Source of the DNA: Paralcaligenes sp. KSB-10
GTDB lineage: Bacteria; Pseudomonadota; Gammaproteobacteria; Burkholderiales; Burkholderiaceae_B
Assembly (NCBI RefSeq): GCF_021266465.1
Contig: NZ_CP089848.1
Coordinates: 3,162,001-3,226,000 of the forward strand
DNA: 64,000 nucleotides
Direction: 5' to 3'
How positions within the stretch are numbered: position 1 is the first letter of the stretch; each line of letters starts with the position of its first letter. Under the pieces are notes generated by a model. The model had not been told where the DNA came from, made no database searches, and saw only the letters and a list, made by a program, of their open reading frames with translations. The position numbers and the translations under genes are program-made. This document shows, in pieces, positions 27,945 through 38,825 of the stretch.

Positions 27945-29205
27945 GCTGTCAATCACAGGGGGCAGGCGCCTGGAAGGCGAAGTTACCGTCTCGGGCGCCA
28001 AGAACGCCGCCTTGCCGATCCTGTGCGCCAGCCTGCTCAGTTCCGATACCATCGCGCTCAGCAATGTCCCGGCGCTCAACGACATAGGCACCACGCTGCG
28101 CCTGCTGGGCCAAATGGGCGTGCGCGCCGAGCGCGGCAACGACGGTACGGTCAGCCTGAGCGCCGCGCAGGTCAGCAGCCTCGAAGCCCCCTACGAACTC
28201 GTCAAGACCATGCGCGCCTCCATCCTGGTGCTGGGCCCGCTGGTGGCCCGCTTCGGCGAAGCCAGGGTCAGCTTGCCGGGCGGCTGCGCCATCGGCCAGC
28301 GGCCGGTCGACCAGCATATCAAGGGCCTGGCCGCGCTGGGCGCCGACATCAGGATCGAACACGGTTTCGTGATCGCCAAGGCCAAGCGCCTGAAAGGCGC
28401 GTCGATACGCACCGATATGGTGACTGTCACGGGCACCGAAAACCTGATGATGGCGGCGGTGCTGGCCGAAGGCCAGACCGTGCTGGAAAATGCGGCCCGC
28501 GAGCCCGAAATCTCCGATCTGGCCGAACTGCTGATCAAGATGGGTGCGCGCATCCAGGGGCACGGAACCGACCGCATCGTCATCGACGGGGTCGATACCC
28601 TGCACGGCGCCAGCCATCGGGTCGTGGCCGACCGCATCGAGGCCGGCACCTTTTTGTGCGCGGTGGGCGCCACCGGCGGCGAAATCATGTTGCGGCACGC
28701 CGCCCCCGACACCATGGGCGCCCTGCTCGACAAACTGCAAGAGGCGGGCCTGCAGATCGAGTGCGGCACCGACTGGATTCGTTGCGCCATGCGCCAGCGC
28801 CCCAAGGCGGTGGGAATACGCACCCGGGAATACCCAGGCTTTCCCACCGACATGCAGGCGCAATTAATGGCCCTGAACTGCATTGCGGACGGCACCGCCG
28901 TCATGGTCGAAAACATTTTCGAGAACCGCTTCATGCACGTGCAGGAACTGGGCCGCATGGGTGCCCGGATCGATATCGACGGGCACACCGCCGTCGTGAC
29001 CGGCATCGATTCGCTGTCGGGCGCCACCGTCATGGCCACCGACCTGCGCGCTTCCGCCAGCCTGGTCATAGCCGGCCTGGCGGCCAAGGGCGACACGACC
29101 GTCGAACGCATTTATCACCTTGACCGCGGCTACGAGCGCATGGAACAAAAACTGTGCGCCATCGGCGCCGATATCCGGCGAGTACGCGCCCAGGAGGCGG
29201 CATGA
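27937..29205 (+). CDS. murA: UDP-N-acetylglucosamine 1-carboxyvinyltransferase
   Basis: 422 residues. Catalytic Cys117 in [14 protein letters not shown] (the fosfomycin target) and the opening [22 protein letters not shown]. It transfers enolpyruvate from PEP to UDP-GlcNAc, the first committed step of peptidoglycan synthesis. It overlaps ibaG upstream and hisG downstream (ATGA). Confidence 0.97.
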   Translation: MDKLSITGGRRLEGEVTVSGAKNAALPILCASLLSSDTIALSNVPALNDIGTTLRLLGQMGVRAERGNDGTVSLSAAQVSSLEAPYELVKTMRASILVLGPLVARFGEARVSLPGGCAIGQRPVDQHIKGLAALGADIRIEHGFVIAKAKRLKGASIRTDMVTVTGTENLMMAAVLAEGQTVLENAAREPEISDLAELLIKMGARIQGHGTDRIVIDGVDTLHGASHRVVADRIEAGTFLCAVGATGGEIMLRHAAPDTMGALLDKLQEAGLQIECGTDWIRCAMRQRPKAVGIRTREYPGFPTDMQAQLMALNCIADGTAVMVENIFENRFMHVQELGRMGARIDIDGHTAVVTGIDSLSGATVMATDLRASASLVIAGLAAKGDTTVERIYHLDRGYERMEQKLCAIGADIRRVRAQEAA

Positions 29206-29867
29206 GGCTCGCCACCGCTCCGTTGACGCTCGCCTTGTCCAAGGGGCGCATTTTCGACGAAACCATGCCGCTGCTGGCGGCGGCCAATGTTCATGTCACC
29301 GAAAACCCCGAATCGTCACGCAAGCTGATCCTGCCCACCAGCGACCCGGGGCTGCGGCTGATTATCGTGCGCGCCTCCGACGTACCCACTTATGTGCAGT
29401 ATGGGGCCGCCGATTTCGGCATTGCCGGCAAGGATGTGCTGTTCGAGCACGCCGCGCTGCACCCGGGCGGGCTGTACCAGCCCATCGACCTGAATATCGC
29501 CAAATGCCGCCTGTGCGTCGCCGTACGCCAGGGTTTCGATTACGAAGCCGCCGTGCGCCAGGGCTCGCGCCTGCGGGTCGCCACCAAATATGTGCAGGCG
29601 GCGCGCGAACACTTCGCCGGCAAAGGCGTCTATATCGACCTGATCAAGCTGTACGGCTCGATGGAACTGGCGCCCCTGGTCGGCCTGGCCGATGCCATCG
29701 TCGACCTGGTATCGACCGGCGGCACGCTCAAGGCCAACCATCTGGTGGCTGTGGAAGATATCGTGCCGATTTCCTCGCGCCTTATCGTCAACCAGGCTTC
29801 GCTCAAAACCCGGTCAACCGAACTGCAACCCCTGATCGACGCCTTTGCGCGCGCCTCGCAAGCCTGA
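29202..29867 (+). CDS. hisG: ATP phosphoribosyltransferase, short form
   Basis: 221 residues: the short HisG form, lacking the C-terminal regulatory domain and therefore needing the HisZ partner, which is not in this window. Motifs: [36 protein letters not shown], and the PRPP loop [12 protein letters not shown]. First step of histidine synthesis. The ATG overlaps the murA stop, so the histidine operon is transcribed through from upstream. Confidence 0.96.
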   Translation: MRLATAPLTLALSKGRIFDETMPLLAAANVHVTENPESSRKLILPTSDPGLRLIIVRASDVPTYVQYGAADFGIAGKDVLFEHAALHPGGLYQPIDLNIAKCRLCVAVRQGFDYEAAVRQGSRLRVATKYVQAAREHFAGKGVYIDLIKLYGSMELAPLVGLADAIVDLVSTGGTLKANHLVAVEDIVPISSRLIVNQASLKTRSTELQPLIDAFARASQA

Positions 29868-29902
29868 ACGCATTTTTACCCTTATCCGCCGGCCACCGCA
29901 CC

Positions 29903-31207
29903 ATGTCATTGATCAACCGCCTCAGCACCCGTTCCGACGATTTCCTGGCTACCTTGCGCAAGCTGCTGGCCTTCGATGCCTCGCAAGACGAATCCATCGA
30001 ACGCACCAGCGCCGACATACTCAAGGACATCCAGGCGCGCGGCGACGATGCCCTGCTTGAATATACCCGGCGCTTCGACCAGGTCGAGGCGGCCAGCGTC
30101 GCTGCCCTCGAAATTCCCCGCGGCGAGTGGCTCGCGGCCCTGGAGGCCCTGCCCGGCGAACAGCGCCAGGCCCTGGACTCGGCCGCTTCGCGGGTACGCG
30201 GCTATCACGAGCGCCAGCGCAGCGAAACCTGGACTTACACCGAGGCGGACGGCACGGTACTGGGGCAGAAAATCTCTCCGCTGGACCGCGTCGGGCTATA
30301 CGTTCCGGGCGGCAAGGCGGCCTATCCGTCGTCGGTGCTCATGAATGCCATTCCGGCCAAAGTGGCCGGCGTAGCCGAAGTGATCATGGTCACGCCCACC
30401 CCCAAGGGGACGCGCAACCCCATCGTGCTGGCGGCCGCCGCCATCGCCGGAGTCGATCGCGTCTGGACCATAGGCGGCGCCCAGGCTATCGGAGCACTCG
30501 CTTACGGCACCGCATCCATTGCCGCGGTCGACAAAATCGTCGGGCCGGGCAACGCCTATGTGGCCGCGGCCAAGCGCCGGGTTTTCGGCACGGTCGGAAT
30601 CGACATGATCGCCGGTCCCAGCGAAATTCTGGTCATCTGCGATGGCTCGACGCCCGCCGACTGGATTGCCATGGATCTCTTCTCGCAGGCCGAGCACGAC
30701 GAGCTGGCGCAGGCCATTTTGCTCTGCCCCGACGCCGCCTATCTCGATGAGGTCGAAGCGGCCATTGCGCGCCTGCTGCCGGCCATGCCGCGCGCCGATA
30801 TCATTCGGGCCAGCCTGAGCCGCCGCGGCGCGCTGATTCTGGTGCGCGACCTGAATGAAGCCTGCGCCATGGCCAACGAGATTGCTCCCGAGCATCTGGA
30901 AATCTCGACCGAAGACGCCGGAAAATGGGCTGAAAAGATCCGTCATGCCGGGGCCATTTTCATGGGGCGCTACAGCTCCGAAGCCCTGGGCGACTACTGC
31001 GCCGGGCCGAATCACGTGCTGCCCACATCCCGCACAGCGCGTTTTTCCTCGCCGCTGGGGGTGTATGATTTCCAGAAACGCTCCAGCCTGATCCAGGTTT
31101 CGCAGGCCGGCGCGCAAACGCTGGGGCGCATCGCCTCCACCCTGGCTCATGGCGAAGGCCTGCAGGCCCACGCCGCCAGCGCCCAGTACCGCATCAAACC
31201 GGATTAA
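29903..31207 (+). CDS. hisD: Histidinol dehydrogenase
   Basis: 434 residues. [35 protein letters not shown] and the zinc-site region IAPEHLEI ... [24 protein letters not shown] are the family hallmarks. It oxidises histidinol to histidine in two NAD+ steps. ATG at 29903 preceded by a 35-bp gap after hisG. A distant homologue of the same fold occurs at 44851-46194. Confidence 0.97.
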   Translation: MSLINRLSTRSDDFLATLRKLLAFDASQDESIERTSADILKDIQARGDDALLEYTRRFDQVEAASVAALEIPRGEWLAALEALPGEQRQALDSAASRVRGYHERQRSETWTYTEADGTVLGQKISPLDRVGLYVPGGKAAYPSSVLMNAIPAKVAGVAEVIMVTPTPKGTRNPIVLAAAAIAGVDRVWTIGGAQAIGALAYGTASIAAVDKIVGPGNAYVAAAKRRVFGTVGIDMIAGPSEILVICDGSTPADWIAMDLFSQAEHDELAQAILLCPDAAYLDEVEAAIARLLPAMPRADIIRASLSRRGALILVRDLNEACAMANEIAPEHLEISTEDAGKWAEKIRHAGAIFMGRYSSEALGDYCAGPNHVLPTSRTARFSSPLGVYDFQKRSSLIQVSQAGAQTLGRIASTLAHGEGLQAHAASAQYRIKPD

Positions 31208-31254
31208 GCCGGCGCCAGGCAGCCTGTACACGATTCCTTGAGCAATTACTGTTG

Positions 31255-31289
31255 CGGCGCTTTTATTGATACCATGCAGGAAAGCGCCG
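31255..31289 (+). other. Hairpin in the hisD-hisB gap (no hisC)
   Basis: The 121-bp gap between hisD and hisB holds a 9-bp stem CGGCGCTTT / AAAGCGCCG with a 17-nt loop and no T-run. In related Alcaligenaceae hisC is expected here (from memory), but there is no room and no remnant reading frame. Could be an internal RNA structure or a scar. Confidence 0.4.
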
Positions 31290-31328
31290 TTATCACCACA
31301 GCCCAACCGAGATAATTCAGTCCTGACC

Positions 31329-31916
31329 ATGCGTACCGCCGACATCACCCGAAACACCAACGAAACGCGCATCCGCGTAGCCATCAATCTCGATGGCACC
31401 GGCCGCCAATCGATCAATACCGGCGTTCCTTTCCTGGATCACATGCTGGACCAAATCGCGCGCCACGGCCTGATCGATCTCGATATCCAGTGCGATGGCG
31501 ATACTCACATCGACGATCACCATACGGTCGAAGACGTCGGCATCACCCTGGGGCAAGCCTTTGCCGCCGCGGTGGGCAACAAGGCGGGCCTGCGCCGCTA
31601 CGGCCACTCGTACGTGCCGCTCGACGAAGCCCTGTCGCGCGTGGTGGTCGATTTCTCGGGACGCCCGGGGCTGGAATACCACATCCCGTTTACCCGCTCG
31701 CATGTGGGCCAGTTCGATGTCGATCTCACTCGTGAATTCTTCCAGGGGTTCGTCAATCACGCCCTGGTCACCCTGCACATCGATAATCTGCGCGGCACCA
31801 ATTCGCATCATCAGTGCGAAACCGTCTTCAAGGCCTTCGGCCGCGCCCTGCGCATGGCGACGGAACTCGATCCGCGCAGCACAGGCGTCGTTCCGTCAAC
31901 CAAAGGCGTACTCTAA
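31329..31916 (+). CDS. hisB: Imidazoleglycerol-phosphate dehydratase
   Basis: 195 residues: the monofunctional HisB. Metal-binding motifs [33 protein letters not shown] and the C-terminal [19 protein letters not shown]. It dehydrates imidazole glycerol phosphate. The ATG at 31329 gives the conserved N terminus [15 protein letters not shown]. Confidence 0.96.
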   Translation: MRTADITRNTNETRIRVAINLDGTGRQSINTGVPFLDHMLDQIARHGLIDLDIQCDGDTHIDDHHTVEDVGITLGQAFAAAVGNKAGLRRYGHSYVPLDEALSRVVVDFSGRPGLEYHIPFTRSHVGQFDVDLTREFFQGFVNHALVTLHIDNLRGTNSHHQCETVFKAFGRALRMATELDPRSTGVVPSTKGVL

Positions 31917-31936
31917 CCCCCGACCACCGACCGACC

Positions 31937-32590
31937 GTGAATACCATCGCCATTGTTGACTACGGCATGGGCAATTTTCATTCAGTTGCCCGTGCCCTGC
32001 GCGCCGCCGCCCCCGAGGCCGATATCAAAATTTGCAGCACCGCCCAGGAGCTCGACCAGGCCTCGCGGGTCGTATTCCCCGGCCAGGGAGCCATGCCCGA
32101 TTGCATGCGCACCCTGAACGAATCGGGCCTGCGCGAGGCCGTCGTTCGTGCGGCCCGCAACAAGCCTCTGCTGGGGGTTTGCGTGGGCGAGCAAATGCTG
32201 TTCTCCCATAGCGAAGAAGGCAATACGCCATGCCTGGATATCTTTCCCGGCAAGGTCAGGCGGTTTGACGGCCCGCAGTATGCCGCGGCAGGCCAGGCCG
32301 CGGCCAGCCAGGAACTGTTGAAAGTGCCGCACATGGGCTGGAACCATGTCAGCCAGACACGGCCGCATGTACTATGGGACGGCATTGCCGACAATACGTT
32401 TTTTTATTTCGTGCACAGTTATTACGCCGAACCCGCCGATCACGCTCTGGCTGTCGGGGAAACCCATTACGGAGTAAGCTTTACCTGTGCGATTGCAGCA
32501 GCTAATATTTTTGCCGTACAGTTTCACCCAGAAAAAAGCGCCGACGACGGTTTGCGCCTGTATCGCAACTTCGTTACCTGGAACCCTTAG
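31937..32590 (+). CDS. hisH: Imidazole glycerol phosphate synthase, glutaminase subunit
   Basis: 217 residues. Class I glutamine amidotransferase: opening [15 protein letters not shown], nucleophile Cys82 in [11 protein letters not shown], and the C-terminal VQFHPEKS with catalytic His and Glu. It supplies ammonia to HisF. The start is GTG at 31937, required by the conserved N terminus; upstream codons lie in hisB. Confidence 0.95.
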   Translation: MNTIAIVDYGMGNFHSVARALRAAAPEADIKICSTAQELDQASRVVFPGQGAMPDCMRTLNESGLREAVVRAARNKPLLGVCVGEQMLFSHSEEGNTPCLDIFPGKVRRFDGPQYAAAGQAAASQELLKVPHMGWNHVSQTRPHVLWDGIADNTFFYFVHSYYAEPADHALAVGETHYGVSFTCAIAAANIFAVQFHPEKSADDGLRLYRNFVTWNP

Positions 32591-32643
32591 GGTTCAATCC
32601 GAGCTGTCATTTTTTTACCAACTGCTTTTACCGACTATCGATT

Positions 32644-33387
32644 ATGCTTCTCATCCCCGCCATCGACCTCAAAGACGGGCGTTGTGTACGCCTTCGCCAA
32701 GGAGACCTTGACGACGCAACCGTCTTTTCCGACGACCCTGCCGCCATGGGCACGCAGTGGCTCAACCAGGGCGCCCGACGACTGCATCTGGTCGACCTGA
32801 ACGGCGCCGTTGCCGGCAAGCCCAAAAACGAAGCCGCCATCAAGTCGATCATCCGCGCGGTGGGCGACGAAATTCCGGTGCAGATCGGCGGCGGAATCCG
32901 CGATCTCAACACCATCGAACGCTACCTCGACAGCGGTATCGCCTATGTCATCATCGGCACGGCGGCGGTCAAGGATCCCGGCTTTCTGCGCGATGCCTGC
33001 AGCGCTTTCCCCGGCAATATCATCGTTGGCCTCGACGCGCGCGACGGCAAGGTGGCCACCGACGGCTGGAGCAAGCTCACGCGCCACGACGTACTCGATC
33101 TTGCCCGCAAATTCGAAGACTACGGCTGCGAAGCCATTGTCTACACCGACATCGGCCGCGACGGCATGCTCTCGGGCGTCAACATCGAAGCCACGGTCAA
33201 ACTGGCGCAGCACGTCAAAATCCCGATAATCGCCTCGGGCGGGGTCACCGACCTGAAAGACATCGAAGCGCTTTGCGCCGTCGAAAGCGAGGGCGTCGAA
33301 GGGGCCATCCTGGGCCGCAGCCTATACGAAGGCACGCTCGATTTCGATGCGGCGCAAACCCTGGCCGACGAACTCGGCGCATCATGA
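32644..33387 (+). CDS. hisA: ProFAR isomerase
   Basis: 247 residues, a (beta/alpha)8 barrel with two phosphate-binding halves: [16 protein letters not shown] at the start, QIGGGIRDL in the middle, and [17 protein letters not shown] near the end. Catalytic Asp in the AIDLKDG segment. It isomerises the ProFAR intermediate. Its stop overlaps hisF (ATGA). Confidence 0.97.
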   Translation: MLLIPAIDLKDGRCVRLRQGDLDDATVFSDDPAAMGTQWLNQGARRLHLVDLNGAVAGKPKNEAAIKSIIRAVGDEIPVQIGGGIRDLNTIERYLDSGIAYVIIGTAAVKDPGFLRDACSAFPGNIIVGLDARDGKVATDGWSKLTRHDVLDLARKFEDYGCEAIVYTDIGRDGMLSGVNIEATVKLAQHVKIPIIASGGVTDLKDIEALCAVESEGVEGAILGRSLYEGTLDFDAAQTLADELGAS

Positions 33388-34193
33388 ACGCGCCCCGGGC
33401 AGCACTCGCCGACGACTCTCTGACGCGGCGCATCATCCCCTGCCTGGACGTCACTGCCGGGCGGGTGGTCAAAGGGGTGAATTTCGTCGACCTGATCGAC
33501 GCGGGCGACCCTGTCGAAATCGCGCAGCGCTATAACGAGCAGGGCGCCGACGAACTGACATTTCTCGATATCACCGCCACCAGCGACAACCGCGACCTGA
33601 TCCTGCCCATTATCGAAGCCGTTGCGGCCCAGGTATTCATTCCCCTGACGGTCGGCGGAGGGGTGCGCCAGGTGGCCGATATCCAGCGCCTGCTCAATGC
33701 CGGCGCCGACAAGGTTTCGATCAACAGCGCGGCCATCAGCAACCCCGAACTCGTCAGGGCCGCCGCCGATTATCACGGCTCGCAATGCATAGTGGTGGCC
33801 ATCGACGCCCGCCGCAGCTCGGCGCCGGGCGCGGCGCCGAAATGGGAAATCTTCACGCACGGGGGCCGCAAGGCCACCGGCATCGATGCCGTCGAATGGG
33901 CCCGCAAAATGGCCGATTACGGCGCCGGTGAAATCCTGCTTACCAGCATGGACCGCGACGGAACCAAGTCGGGTTTCGATCTCGAACTGACCCGGGCCGT
34001 GTCCGACGCCGTGCCGGTCCCGGTCATCGCCTCGGGCGGGGTGGGCAATCTGCAGCACCTGGCCGATGGCGTAACCACCGGCCGCGCCAGCGCCGTCCTG
34101 GCAGCCAGCATCTTCCATTACGGGCAGCACACCGTCAGGGAGGCCAAGGAATTCATGGCGGATCAAGGTATTAAGGTACGATTACCCCTATGA
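33384..34193 (+). CDS. hisF: Imidazole glycerol phosphate synthase, cyclase subunit
   Basis: 269 residues. [20 protein letters not shown] at the start, [14 protein letters not shown], and [17 protein letters not shown] near the end; the catalytic Asp pair lies in CLDV and SMDRDG. It cyclises the substrate with ammonia from HisH. The ATG at 33384 overlaps the hisA stop and is slightly longer than usual at the N terminus ([13 protein letters not shown]). The stop overlaps hisI. Confidence 0.96.
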   Translation: MNAPRAALADDSLTRRIIPCLDVTAGRVVKGVNFVDLIDAGDPVEIAQRYNEQGADELTFLDITATSDNRDLILPIIEAVAAQVFIPLTVGGGVRQVADIQRLLNAGADKVSINSAAISNPELVRAAADYHGSQCIVVAIDARRSSAPGAAPKWEIFTHGGRKATGIDAVEWARKMADYGAGEILLTSMDRDGTKSGFDLELTRAVSDAVPVPVIASGGVGNLQHLADGVTTGRASAVLAASIFHYGQHTVREAKEFMADQGIKVRLPL

Positions 34194-34594
34194 TTCAAAA
34201 TACCGACTGGCTTTCCGCCGTGACGTTCGACGCCAACGGCCTGCTTCCCGCCATCGCTCAAGATGCCACCACCGGCACCATACTGATGGTCGCCTGGATG
34301 AACGCCGAATCGCTTGCCGAAACCGCCGCCACCCGGCGCGCCGTTTACTGGTCGCGCTCGCGCGGTCGCCTGTGGCGCAAGGGTGAAGAATCGGGCAATG
34401 TGCAAATCGTGCGCGAAATCCGGCTGGACTGCGATGGCGACGTCATTTTGCTCAAAGTGGAACAACAGGGGGGCATTGCCTGTCATACTGGCAGAGAAAG
34501 CTGTTTTTTTCGACGCCTCGACGGCGATGCCGCCGACGCCGTCTGGACCACCACCGACCCGGTACTGAAAGACCCCGAGCTGATTTACAAATGA
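34190..34594 (+). CDS. hisI: Phosphoribosyl-AMP cyclohydrolase
   Basis: 134 residues. The family core [35 protein letters not shown] and the zinc cysteines in [29 protein letters not shown] are present. It opens the purine ring of PR-AMP. It is separate from hisE, not fused as in enteric bacteria, and overlaps both neighbours by 4 bp. Confidence 0.96.
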   Translation: MIQNTDWLSAVTFDANGLLPAIAQDATTGTILMVAWMNAESLAETAATRRAVYWSRSRGRLWRKGEESGNVQIVREIRLDCDGDVILLKVEQQGGIACHTGRESCFFRRLDGDAADAVWTTTDPVLKDPELIYK

Positions 34595-34944
34595 CCGCAC
34601 CCGATTTCGCCCACGCCGATATCCTGTCCCGCCTGGCCGACACCCTCGAATCGCGCCTGCCCAAAAACGGCGGCGATCCGGCTACCTCGTACTCGGCCAA
34701 GCTGCTGGCGCGCGGCCCCGATGCGTTCCTGAAGAAAATCGGCGAAGAAGCCACCGAACTCGTCATGGCCGCGAAAGACAACGCACCCGACCGCGTGGTG
34801 TGCGAAACCGCCGACTTGTGGTTTCACACGCTGGTGGCGCTGGCGCATTACAATCTGCGCCCCGAAGATGTGCTGCGCGAACTGGCGCGCCGCGAAGGGG
34901 TATCCGGCCTGGTCGAGAAAGCCAATCGGCCCGAGCCTCACTAA
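34591..34944 (+). CDS. hisE: Phosphoribosyl-ATP pyrophosphatase
   Basis: 117 residues; all-alpha MazG-like fold with [30 protein letters not shown] (acidic metal-binding residues) and [18 protein letters not shown]. It removes pyrophosphate from PR-ATP, step two of the pathway. Last histidine gene; a HIT-protein gene follows after 13 bp on the same strand. Confidence 0.95.
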   Translation: MTAPDFAHADILSRLADTLESRLPKNGGDPATSYSAKLLARGPDAFLKKIGEEATELVMAAKDNAPDRVVCETADLWFHTLVALAHYNLRPEDVLRELARREGVSGLVEKANRPEPH

Positions 34945-34957
34945 AGAGCAAACCACA

Positions 34958-35326
34958 ATGAGCGACAACTGTCTGTTTTGTAAAATCGCCAAGGGTGAAA
35001 TTCCATCCAAAAAGGCCTACGAAGACGAAGATTTGTTTGTTTTTCACGATATTCAGCCGGCGGCTCCCGTACACTTGCTACTTATCCCGAAACGCCATAT
35101 TGTTTCAATGCAGGAGATTCAACCCGACGACGCGGCGTGGTTGGGTAGAATGATGACCCTGGTACCCCGGCTTGCGCTCGATCATGGCTGCCGGCCCGGA
35201 CCCGAAGGCGGTTTTCGGCTGCTCGCCAATAGCGGAATCGATGGCGGGCAAGAAGTCGCCCATTTGCATTTTCATATCATCGGGGGCCCTCGCCCCTGGA
35301 ATAAAAGAGTGGCACCTGCCGCATAA
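34958..35326 (+). CDS. HIT-family (HINT-like) nucleotide-binding protein
   Basis: 122 residues. The opening CLFCKIAKGEIPSKKAYED and the histidine triad HLHFHIIGG near the C terminus are diagnostic. HINT-like proteins hydrolyse nucleoside phosphoramidates. The ATG at 34958 is the conserved start; upstream in-frame codons lie within hisE. It keeps company with hisIE and tatA in many beta-proteobacteria. Confidence 0.93.
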   Translation: MSDNCLFCKIAKGEIPSKKAYEDEDLFVFHDIQPAAPVHLLLIPKRHIVSMQEIQPDDAAWLGRMMTLVPRLALDHGCRPGPEGGFRLLANSGIDGGQEVAHLHFHIIGGPRPWNKRVAPAA

Positions 35327-35341
35327 CCGGAGAGCACCATC

Positions 35342-35575
35342 ATGGGTAGTTTTAGTATTTGGCACTGGCTGATCGTTCTGGTCATCATTGCCCTGATTTT
35401 CGGCACCAAAAAGCTGCGCAATGTCGGCGAAGACCTGGGCAATGCGGTCAAGGGATTCAAAAAAGGCATGAACGATGCCAACGATGAAACCAAACCCGCC
35501 GAAGGCGCCATCCCGCAGCAAGTCAAGGCCGGCGAAACCATCGACGTGCAGGTAAAAGAGAAATCCGACGCCTGA
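35342..35575 (+). CDS. tatA: Sec-independent protein translocase TatA
   Basis: 77 residues. One N-terminal membrane helix (residues ~5-20), the [23 protein letters not shown] hinge and amphipathic helix, and a charged tail. TatA multimers form the translocation pore for folded proteins. First of tatABC; the Rieske protein PetA, with a twin-arginine signal, is encoded 4 kb downstream. Confidence 0.95.
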   Translation: MGSFSIWHWLIVLVIIALIFGTKKLRNVGEDLGNAVKGFKKGMNDANDETKPAEGAIPQQVKAGETIDVQVKEKSDA

Positions 35576-35633
35576 GGCCGGCCAATTGTTTTTGCCGGTG
35601 TACCCCGTCTTTTTTTAAGCGATCTGCCTATCC

Positions 35634-36071
35634 ATGTTCGACGTCAGCTTTAGTGAGCTCATTGTGATCGGCGCCGTCGCGCTCGTCGTGATCGGTCCCG
35701 AACGCCTGCCCAAAGTGGCCCGCACCGTCGGCCATCTCGTTGGCCGCGCCCAACGCTACGTCAACGACGTCAAGGGCGATATCCAGCGCGAAATGGACCT
35801 CGGCGACCTGAGCAGCCTGAAAGACCAGATGGAAGACGCGGCCCGGTCGGTAAAGACGTCGCTGGAGGAAACCAGCAAGAGCCTGCAAGCGCCTTTGCAA
35901 GAGGCTAAAGACGCCCTTGCCGACGCATCGCAATCCCTGCACGAGGCCACCCATGCGGCGGCCTCCGAGCCGGCGGTACCCGACACCCAGAAAAGCCTGC
36001 CTGGCTTCGCCGAAGCCAGCGCACTGGTCGAAGAAACCCATCCCAAACCACCTACCGGGACGCCACAGTGA
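35634..36071 (+). CDS. tatB: Sec-independent protein translocase TatB
   Basis: 145 residues. MFDVSFSELIVIGAVALVVIGPERLPKVARTVG is the typical membrane helix with the GPERLP hinge; a long amphipathic/coiled segment (~40-100) and a Pro/Ala-rich tail follow. With TatC it recognises twin-arginine signal peptides. Its stop overlaps tatC (GTGA). Confidence 0.95.
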   Translation: MFDVSFSELIVIGAVALVVIGPERLPKVARTVGHLVGRAQRYVNDVKGDIQREMDLGDLSSLKDQMEDAARSVKTSLEETSKSLQAPLQEAKDALADASQSLHEATHAAASEPAVPDTQKSLPGFAEASALVEETHPKPPTGTPQ

Positions 36072-36850
36072 CACAGGACGCCCCTCAAGAAGACTCCTTC
36101 ATCTCGCACCTCATCGAGCTGCGTACGCGGCTGATGCGCGCGGCCTTTGCCGTGCTGATCATTTTCGTGGTGCTGTTCATTTATCCGGGCGCCTCGAAAA
36201 TCTACGACATCCTGGCCCAGCCCATGCTGGCCACGCTGCCCGAAGGCACCCGCATGATCGCCACCGGGGTGATCACGCCGTTCATGGTGCCGGTCAAGGT
36301 AACGATGCTGGCGGCGCTGATCCTGGCCCTGCCCTTCGTGTTGTACCAGGCCTGGGCGTTTGTCGCCCCGGGGCTGTACAAACACGAAAAACGCCTGGCC
36401 ATGCCGCTCATCATCTCCAGCACGCTGCTGTTCCTGCTGGGCATGGCATTTTGCTATTTCGTGGTTTTTCGCACGGTCTTCCACTTCATTGCCACTTTCG
36501 CGCCGCATTCGATTACCCCGGCGCCAGATATCGAAGCCTACCTGAACTTCGTCATGACCATGTTCGTGGCCTTCGGCGTTACCTTCGAGGTGCCCATCGC
36601 GGTCATCCTGCTGGTCAAAACCGGCGTGGTCACGGTGGAAAAGCTACGCTCGATTCGCGGCTACGTCATTGTCGGGGCGTTCATCACCGCGGCCGTGGTT
36701 ACACCGCCCGACGTGCTCAGCCAGTTCATGCTGGCCTTCCCCCTGTGCGTACTGTTCGAGCTGGGCGTATTCGTCGCCAGCATGCTCAAGAAACAGGAAG
36801 CCAAGGAACGCGAAGCCGAAAGCAAAGAGATCAGCACGCTCGACGAGTGA
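36068..36850 (+). CDS. tatC: Sec-independent protein translocase TatC
   Basis: 260 residues with six membrane helices; start is GTG at 36068 overlapping the tatB stop. FISHLIELRTRLMRA at the N terminus and ALPFVLYQAWAFVAPGLYKHEKR are family signatures. It is the receptor of the Tat translocase. It ends 48 bp before the convergent serine-protease gene. Confidence 0.96.
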   Translation: MTQDAPQEDSFISHLIELRTRLMRAAFAVLIIFVVLFIYPGASKIYDILAQPMLATLPEGTRMIATGVITPFMVPVKVTMLAALILALPFVLYQAWAFVAPGLYKHEKRLAMPLIISSTLLFLLGMAFCYFVVFRTVFHFIATFAPHSITPAPDIEAYLNFVMTMFVAFGVTFEVPIAVILLVKTGVVTVEKLRSIRGYVIVGAFITAAVVTPPDVLSQFMLAFPLCVLFELGVFVASMLKKQEAKEREAESKEISTLDE

Positions 36851-36897
36851 ATTCGGCGGGCGCATTCGATGCGCGAATTGCGTCGGAGAAACGCCGC

Positions 36898-38031
36898 CTA
36901 CGGCTTGGTGATGCGCGGGCGCGTGCCGACCTGAACAGTCTGCTCGATGACTCTGCCGCCACGCAAGATCGTTAATGTGACTTCGTGGCGAGGGGGCAAG
37001 GGCGCGATCTGGTTCAAAAAGCCTATGGTGTCGTACACAGGCTGATCGTTGATCTTGAGCACAATGTCGCCCACACGGATGCCGGCCCGGCCGGCCGGGC
37101 CGTTTTTAAGTACGCTGGCAATAATCACCCCATCGTCCTGCCGCAGGTTGAAGGCCCTGGCCAGATCGGGGGTGATATCCTGGGGTTCGATGCCCAGCCA
37201 GCCTCGCGTCACCGAGCCGGTGGCGATGATCTGTTCCATGATCTTGTGCGCGGCTTCAGCCGGAATGGCAAAACCGATGCCCAGCGAACCGCCGTTCTCG
37301 GAATAAATCGCGGTATTGATGCCAACCAGACGACCCGTGGTGTCGATCAGGGCACCGCCTGAATTCCCCGGGTTGATTGCCGCATCGGTCTGTATGAAAT
37401 TCTCGTAAATATTGATCCCGAGACGATTGCGCCCCAAGGCCGACACGATACCCATGGTCGTGGTCTGCCCCACGCCAAACGGATTGCCGATGGCCAGCAC
37501 GACGTCGCCGACCTGGACATGGCGCTCGCTGTTGAACGTAATGGCGGACAGATTGGGCAAGTCAATCTTCAGGACCGCCAGATCGCTATCGGGATCCGCC
37601 CCGACCAGCTTGGCCGCGGCCTGCCGGCCATCGCTCAAGGCCACTTGAATCGAATCGGCCGCCTCGATCACGTGATAATTCGTCAGCACATAGCCGTCGG
37701 CGCGCACAATTACGCCCGAACCCAGATTGGTCGTTTTCTTGCGCCGGCTGAACCCAGGCAAATCGCGGAAAAGCCGATTGAGCTCGGGGTCGTTGGGCAG
37801 CGGCACCACAGGCACCCGAATCTTCTTGCTGGTATAAACATTCACCACAGCGGGAGTAGCCAGGGCAACGGCCTTGGCATACGAGACCTCGCCGGCCGCC
37901 GAGACTTGCGGCGCCGCGGAGCGACCGCTTGGCGACGAGTGCAGCCAATCGGGACGCAAAGTGGCCACGATGAATAAAATACCGAGGCAGACCGTTACTG
38001 TTTGGGCGAATAGCAACCACAATCGACGCAT
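36898..38031 (-). CDS. DegQ/DegS-like periplasmic serine protease
   Basis: 377 residues. An N-terminal uncleaved-looking hydrophobic anchor (~5-24), a trypsin-like domain with the triad His120 (LTNYHVIEA), Asp150 (PDSDLAVLK) and Ser224 (NPGNSGGAL), and one PDZ domain (~275-370). One PDZ plus an anchor resembles DegS, a sensor protease that cleaves anti-sigma factors, but this gene position (after tatC) is common for general HtrA-like proteases in the family. Only 16 bp separate its start from the divergent Nif3-like gene. Confidence 0.93.
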   Translation of the reverse strand: MRRLWLLFAQTVTVCLGILFIVATLRPDWLHSSPSGRSAAPQVSAAGEVSYAKAVALATPAVVNVYTSKKIRVPVVPLPNDPELNRLFRDLPGFSRRKKTTNLGSGVIVRADGYVLTNYHVIEAADSIQVALSDGRQAAAKLVGADPDSDLAVLKIDLPNLSAITFNSERHVQVGDVVLAIGNPFGVGQTTTMGIVSALGRNRLGINIYENFIQTDAAINPGNSGGALIDTTGRLVGINTAIYSENGGSLGIGFAIPAEAAHKIMEQIIATGSVTRGWLGIEPQDITPDLARAFNLRQDDGVIIASVLKNGPAGRAGIRVGDIVLKINDQPVYDTIGFLNQIAPLPPRHEVTLTILRGGRVIEQTVQVGTRPRITKP

Positions 38032-38047
38032 AAGGCAAAAGGCAAAA

Positions 38048-38824
38048 ATGAATCAGGTTTCCACGCAGGAGCTCACTCACTGGCTCGATACTACCTTGCA
38101 AGCCTGGCGCTTCAAGGACTACTGTCCGAACGGACTCCAGGTCGAAGGCAAAGGCGCAATTACCTACATTATCACCGGAGTTACGGCCTCTCAGGCGCTC
38201 ATCGAGCTTGCCGTCGCGAAAAAGGCCGATGCGGTACTGGTTCATCACGGCTGGTTCTGGAAAAACGAAGACCCCTGCATCCGCGGGCCGAAACGCGCCC
38301 GGCTTGCCCTGGCCTTGCGGCACGAGCTCAATCTGTGGGCCTATCATCTGCCGCTCGATGCCCACCCTGTGTTGGGCAACAACGCGCAATTGGGGCGTGT
38401 GCTGGGTTTCGAGCCCGAGCGCGATGAATCCGGCCAGCCCCTTACCTGCGGCCCCGACGGACTGGTCTGGCTGGGCCGCCCGACCCGCGCGAAAACACTG
38501 GGCGCGCTGGGCAATGAAATTTACGAAGCTTTACAGCGCCAGCCCCTGGTTGTTGGTAATCCACAACAAAATATTGAACGCGTCGCCTGGTGCACCGGGG
38601 GAGCGCAAAGCATGATCGAAGCCGCCACCGCCGCCGGCGCACAAGCGTACGTCACAGGCGAAGCTTCGGAACAAACCTTTCACTGGGCACAAGAAACCGG
38701 CACAGGATTCATTGCAGCCGGCCATCACGCCACCGAGCGCTACGGCATACAGGCGCTTGGCCAGGCCGTGGCCGCGCAGTTCGGCATACGAGTGGAATTT
38801 ATCGACCTGGACAACCCGATATAA
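38048..38824 (+). CDS. Nif3-like dinuclear metal centre protein (YbgI family)
   Basis: 258 residues. The metal-binding signatures VLVHHGWFWKNE (N-terminal half) and GHHATERYGIQAL (C-terminal) are intact, as is YCPNGLQVEG at the start. YbgI/Nif3 proteins form toroidal hexamers with two-metal sites and may act as cyclohydrolase-like enzymes; the exact reaction is not settled. ATG at 38048; longer in-frame starts would overlap the divergent protease gene. Confidence 0.93.
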   Translation: MNQVSTQELTHWLDTTLQAWRFKDYCPNGLQVEGKGAITYIITGVTASQALIELAVAKKADAVLVHHGWFWKNEDPCIRGPKRARLALALRHELNLWAYHLPLDAHPVLGNNAQLGRVLGFEPERDESGQPLTCGPDGLVWLGRPTRAKTLGALGNEIYEALQRQPLVVGNPQQNIERVAWCTGGAQSMIEAATAAGAQAYVTGEASEQTFHWAQETGTGFIAAGHHATERYGIQALGQAVAAQFGIRVEFIDLDNPI

Positions 38825-38825
38825 A

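Noticed and set aside
29120-29902. Long in-frame upstream extension of hisD
   Set aside because: It overlaps hisG completely in another frame; the conserved N terminus begins at the ATG at 29903.
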